This document shows positions 51,788 through 53,734 of a stretch of DNA of 53,734 nucleotides, piece by piece (position 1 is the stretch's first letter; each line of letters opens with the position of its first letter). Made by a program: the position numbers and the translations under genes. The stretch is taken from NCBI RefSeq assembly GCF_017813365.1, contig NZ_JAGIZA010000025.1:1-53734 (forward strand), written 5' to 3'. This stretch comes from Roseomonas indoligenes (lineage in GTDB: Bacteria > Pseudomonadota > Alphaproteobacteria > Acetobacterales > Acetobacteraceae). The notes beneath the pieces were generated by a model that was not told the DNA's origin, did no database searches, and saw only the letters and a program-made list of their open reading frames with translations.

Positions 51788-52066
51788 GGTCGCCCAGCTA
51801 AGCCTCGTCACGCGCAGCGAGGTCATTCACTCCCTGGGCCCGCCCGGGACCGGCAAAAGCCACCTCGCCATCGCGCTCGGCGTCAGGGCGGTGAGGGCGG
51901 ACCGCAGCGTCCACTTCTGCAGCCTCGCCGATCTGCTCGGACAACTAGCCAGGGCCGAGCGTAAAGGAACGCTGGCGAACCGCATCCAGTTCTTCTGCCG
52001 GTCGGAGCTGCTGATCGTCGACGAGATCGGCTATCTCCCGGTCATGCCCGGCGGCGGCGATCTCAT
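51788..52066 (+). pseudogene. IstB-like ATPase remnant (IS21 family)
   Basis: In one frame the block LGPPGTGKSHLAIALGVRA (Walker A), then RSVHFCSLADLLGQLARAE, and SELLIVDEIGYLPV (Walker B) belong to an IstB ATPase. The N-terminus is merged with the recombinase tail, and after EIGYLPV the sequence turns unrelated (PGGGDLI...). No istA or terminal repeats lie near it. It is distinct from the intact IS21 at 37085-39041. Confidence 0.8.
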
Positions 52067-52176
52067 ACCTATAGCCTCCATCGCCCCTGCGTGCAGGATC
52101 AACGGCACTTGCGTAGATTTCGGTATCGCAATTAAATTGCCCAGAGTCATTGGGTGCAGGCCAGGAGGCTCAACCG
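52067..52176. promoter_or_regulatory. Upstream region of the giant-protein operon
   Basis: 110 bases between the IstB relic and the start of the giant gene. It contains a 13-bp palindrome GCAATTAAATTGC at 52128-52140 and a possible weak promoter: TTGCGT, 17 bases, TTAAAT (ending ~52137). The strong ribosome-binding site AGGAGG is at 52163-52168. No other gene is visible, so the operon promoter must be here or in the relics upstream. Confidence 0.5.
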
Positions 52177-53734
52177 ATGCAATGTGTCTTCAGGCTGTAC
52201 GGAAACTTCGCCTTACAGGCGCCCGGCAGAGACGGTGTCGTCGAGGTTTGGCTCGACGGTCTGCGCACCATGCTGCGATGGCTGCCGCGCGCCAGCGTCG
52301 ACACGAGCGAGGACCCGGCGCCAGCTTCCATACCTCCGGGCTCGTCGGCGGCGGCGTTCTTCACCAAGAATGCCGACACGGACTGCGCAGCCTGGATCGA
52401 CGACATTGCCAAGGCGGGCGGCATTGTCCTCAAGGGCGCATCCCTGATTGAGCAATATTGCGGAGACGTCGTCGATCTGCGCCTGCCGCTCGCGAATGGC
52501 GTCGTCTACGGCAACCCGCTGAAGGCCGGTGAACGCAAGACGACCCCGACCTTTTCTGGCCTCCGCGTGTTCACCTGGAAGGGGGCGCCTCGCTTCGGGC
52601 TTCACCTGCATTTCCCCTCGCCGGTCGAACAGGCTCTCCGGTCGAACGCCCGCGCATTTCCGATCACGGCGGAATACCTCGCCAACCCACTGCGGGCCGA
52701 CGTCGCCCCGCCGATCATCGCCACGCTCCGTGGCGGCTGGTCGAAGGATAACGGCAGCGGTGGCACGTCCATCCCACTTGATATGACCCGGATTGCCCAG
52801 ACCGAAAGGCGGCTGGGCGGCTTCGGGTTCTCCGAGCGCGGGAAGAACAGCGACACCGGCTTCGTGATCTACACACAAGCCACTTCACAGATCGGGGATT
52901 ACTGGCCGAGCAATGCGGAAACGTTCCTGCTCGATCTGTGTCGACGCTACGGCTTTGCCGTGGGCGGCACTGCCAGCTGGCTTACATTCTCGCACAACAG
53001 CCCGGCGGATCTCAGCCTCCGCTTCGACGGCGAGCCGCGGACCCGGCTAATCTACCGAGTCCGGACGAAACGGCATGACCAGGCTTCGCCGCAGGACGGG
53101 GCTGATTTCAGGTTCGACAGCGGAGGCCGGCTGGAGATCCGCTTGGCGGCGGAACTCGGCGGAGCCGTGGTCGCGCATGACAGCGGCAAGACCGGCACGG
53201 TCGGCGGCTGGCTCGCGTTGGCCAAGGTCGTTTCCGCCGACTGCACGCTCGGCTGGACCATCTCCCAACACGCCGCTTGGAGCGGCGACCGCAGCACGGA
53301 CTGGTCGCCGACCGTCACGATCCGCATGCATTGGGCCGAGCAAGTCGACACGATCACCGCGAGCCCGGTCACACCCGGCCAGCGTTTCAACGGCGGCCTG
53401 CTCGCCTTCGCTGCCAACTCGTTCGAAACGACCCGGGACGCGCTGCCGGCCGGGGAGGCGGGCAATCCGGTGTCGTTCCTGCCATCCCTCGCGCTGGCCA
53501 ATGGGCAAGCCGTCCGCTTCGTCCTGCACGGCACCCCGATTCCGGCGACCATGGATCAAAGAAGCGGATTGGTCGAATGGGGCTGTCTCGACGCTGAGGG
53601 ACGGCCGCTCCCGTGGCGGCGGCCGCCGATGCGGTTGACCCTCGCCAGATCCGACGACCTGATCGCATCGACGCCCGAGGCAAAGGACGGGCAAACCCTG
53701 TCCGTCGTCGCGACGAACATCAGCTTCTTCGACC
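52177..53734 (+). CDS. Giant protein 1, N-terminal part (residues 1 to ~519 of 2445)
   Basis: This is the 5' part of the gene that continues at base 1. The ATG at 52177 has a strong Shine-Dalgarno AGGAGG at 52163-52168, eight bases upstream, which fixes the start; the upstream sequence in this frame belongs to transposon relics. The non-redundant part is 52177-53611 (1435 bases); with 1-5903 it gives 7338 bases, 2446 codons including the stop. The N-terminus (MQCVFRLYGNFALQ...) has no signal peptide. The first ~480 residues look globular and rich in beta-strand-like alternation, with several Trp and aromatic residues, and show no enzyme motif I recognise. The gene begins right after a dead IstB fragment, so the operon sits at a rearrangement boundary. 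Function unknown; it should be read together with the entry at 1-5903. Confidence 0.9.
   Translation, partial: MQCVFRLYGNFALQAPGRDGVVEVWLDGLRTMLRWLPRASVDTSEDPAPASIPPGSSAAAFFTKNADTDCAAWIDDIAKAGGIVLKGASLIEQYCGDVVDLRLPLANGVVYGNPLKAGERKTTPTFSGLRVFTWKGAPRFGLHLHFPSPVEQALRSNARAFPITAEYLANPLRADVAPPIIATLRGGWSKDNGSGGTSIPLDMTRIAQTERRLGGFGFSERGKNSDTGFVIYTQATSQIGDYWPSNAETFLLDLCRRYGFAVGGTASWLTFSHNSPADLSLRFDGEPRTRLIYRVRTKRHDQASPQDGADFRFDSGGRLEIRLAAELGGAVVAHDSGKTGTVGGWLALAKVVSADCTLGWTISQHAAWSGDRSTDWSPTVTIRMHWAEQVDTITASPVTPGQRFNGGLLAFAANSFETTRDALPAGEAGNPVSFLPSLALANGQAVRFVLHGTPIPATMDQRSGLVEWGCLDAEGRPLPWRRPPMRLTLARSDDLIASTPEAKDGQTLSVVATNISFFD
53612..53734. repeat. Overlap copy: right end of the circular molecule
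   Basis: Exact duplicate of bases 1-123. It lies inside the coding sequence of the giant gene, at about residues 479-519. Reading from the start codon at 52177 through 53611 and on to base 1 keeps one open frame with no stop, which strongly supports circularity. Confidence 0.95.

Noticed and set aside
51306-52451. Open frame of 381 codons taken as one gene
   Set aside because: Its parts belong to different things: a shadow of the recombinase relic, then a real IstB fragment, then a wrong frame over the start of the giant gene.
53612-53734. Phage-type direct terminal repeat
   Set aside because: No phage structural or packaging genes are present, and an open coding frame crosses the join; a circle written with overlap explains it.

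Overview
The window is one circular plasmid, written linearly with a 123-base overlap: bases 1-123 are repeated exactly at 53612-53734, and one very large reading frame runs uninterrupted across the join. The circle is therefore about 53,611 bp. The high GC content, the ParA/RepA plasmid backbone, the serine recombinase with two ParB-like partners, and the IS21, IS630, IS5 (IS427-like) and IS66 remnants all suggest an alphaproteobacterium, for example a Methylobacterium- or Roseomonas-like host. The host is an inference; no rRNA or tRNA is present to fix it.

Layout, starting at the par region. 47.7-50.3 kb is the maintenance core: an iteron origin, repA, and a parA/ribbon-helix-helix pair with repeated operator-like sites. 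50.5-52.1 kb holds a dif-like inverted repeat, a broken tyrosine recombinase and an IstB relic. From 52,177, across the join, to 12,341 lies the most striking cargo: a three-gene operon for a 2445-residue protein, a 2004-residue protein and a 131-residue membrane protein, none of which I recognise. IS66 debris closes it at 12.35-12.85 kb. 12.9-14.7 kb carries an L,D-transpeptidase-like protein, a stress-type protein and a small hypothetical.

14.7-30.9 kb is a defence island. It contains Vsr, then (minus strand) a Z1 helicase-like protein, a DUF4420 PD-(D/E)XK protein, a MutL-like GHKL ATPase, a DNA cytosine methyltransferase and a small HTH regulator. Together these resemble an Mza-like system combined with a Dcm/Vsr pair. 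Diverging from it is a second operon: a small protein, a GHKL ATPase, a protein with two GHKL modules, and a receiver-domain protein. A MNT/HEPN toxin-antitoxin pair follows.

31.3-34.6 kb has an unknown protein, a protein that reads like a divergent DNA sliding clamp, an IS1595-type zinc-ribbon/HTH protein, and three repeats at an exact 23-bp period next to an AT-rich tract. This looks like a second, possibly inactivated, replication origin; an IS630 copy sits at its edge. 34.6-41.5 kb is mostly insertion sequences (IS630, IS21, IS5) and small orphan genes, including a peptidoglycan-binding-type gene whose 5' end was cut by the IS5. 41.6-47.7 kb has a RepB-like protein, a ParB and a large serine recombinase in one operon, then a PGN_0703-type nuclease, a small protein and an ArdC-type antirestriction protein.

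No relaxase, coupling protein or type IV secretion genes were seen, so the plasmid does not look self-transmissible. Selection for keeping it probably comes from the defence island, the MNT/HEPN pair and possibly the giant-protein operon.
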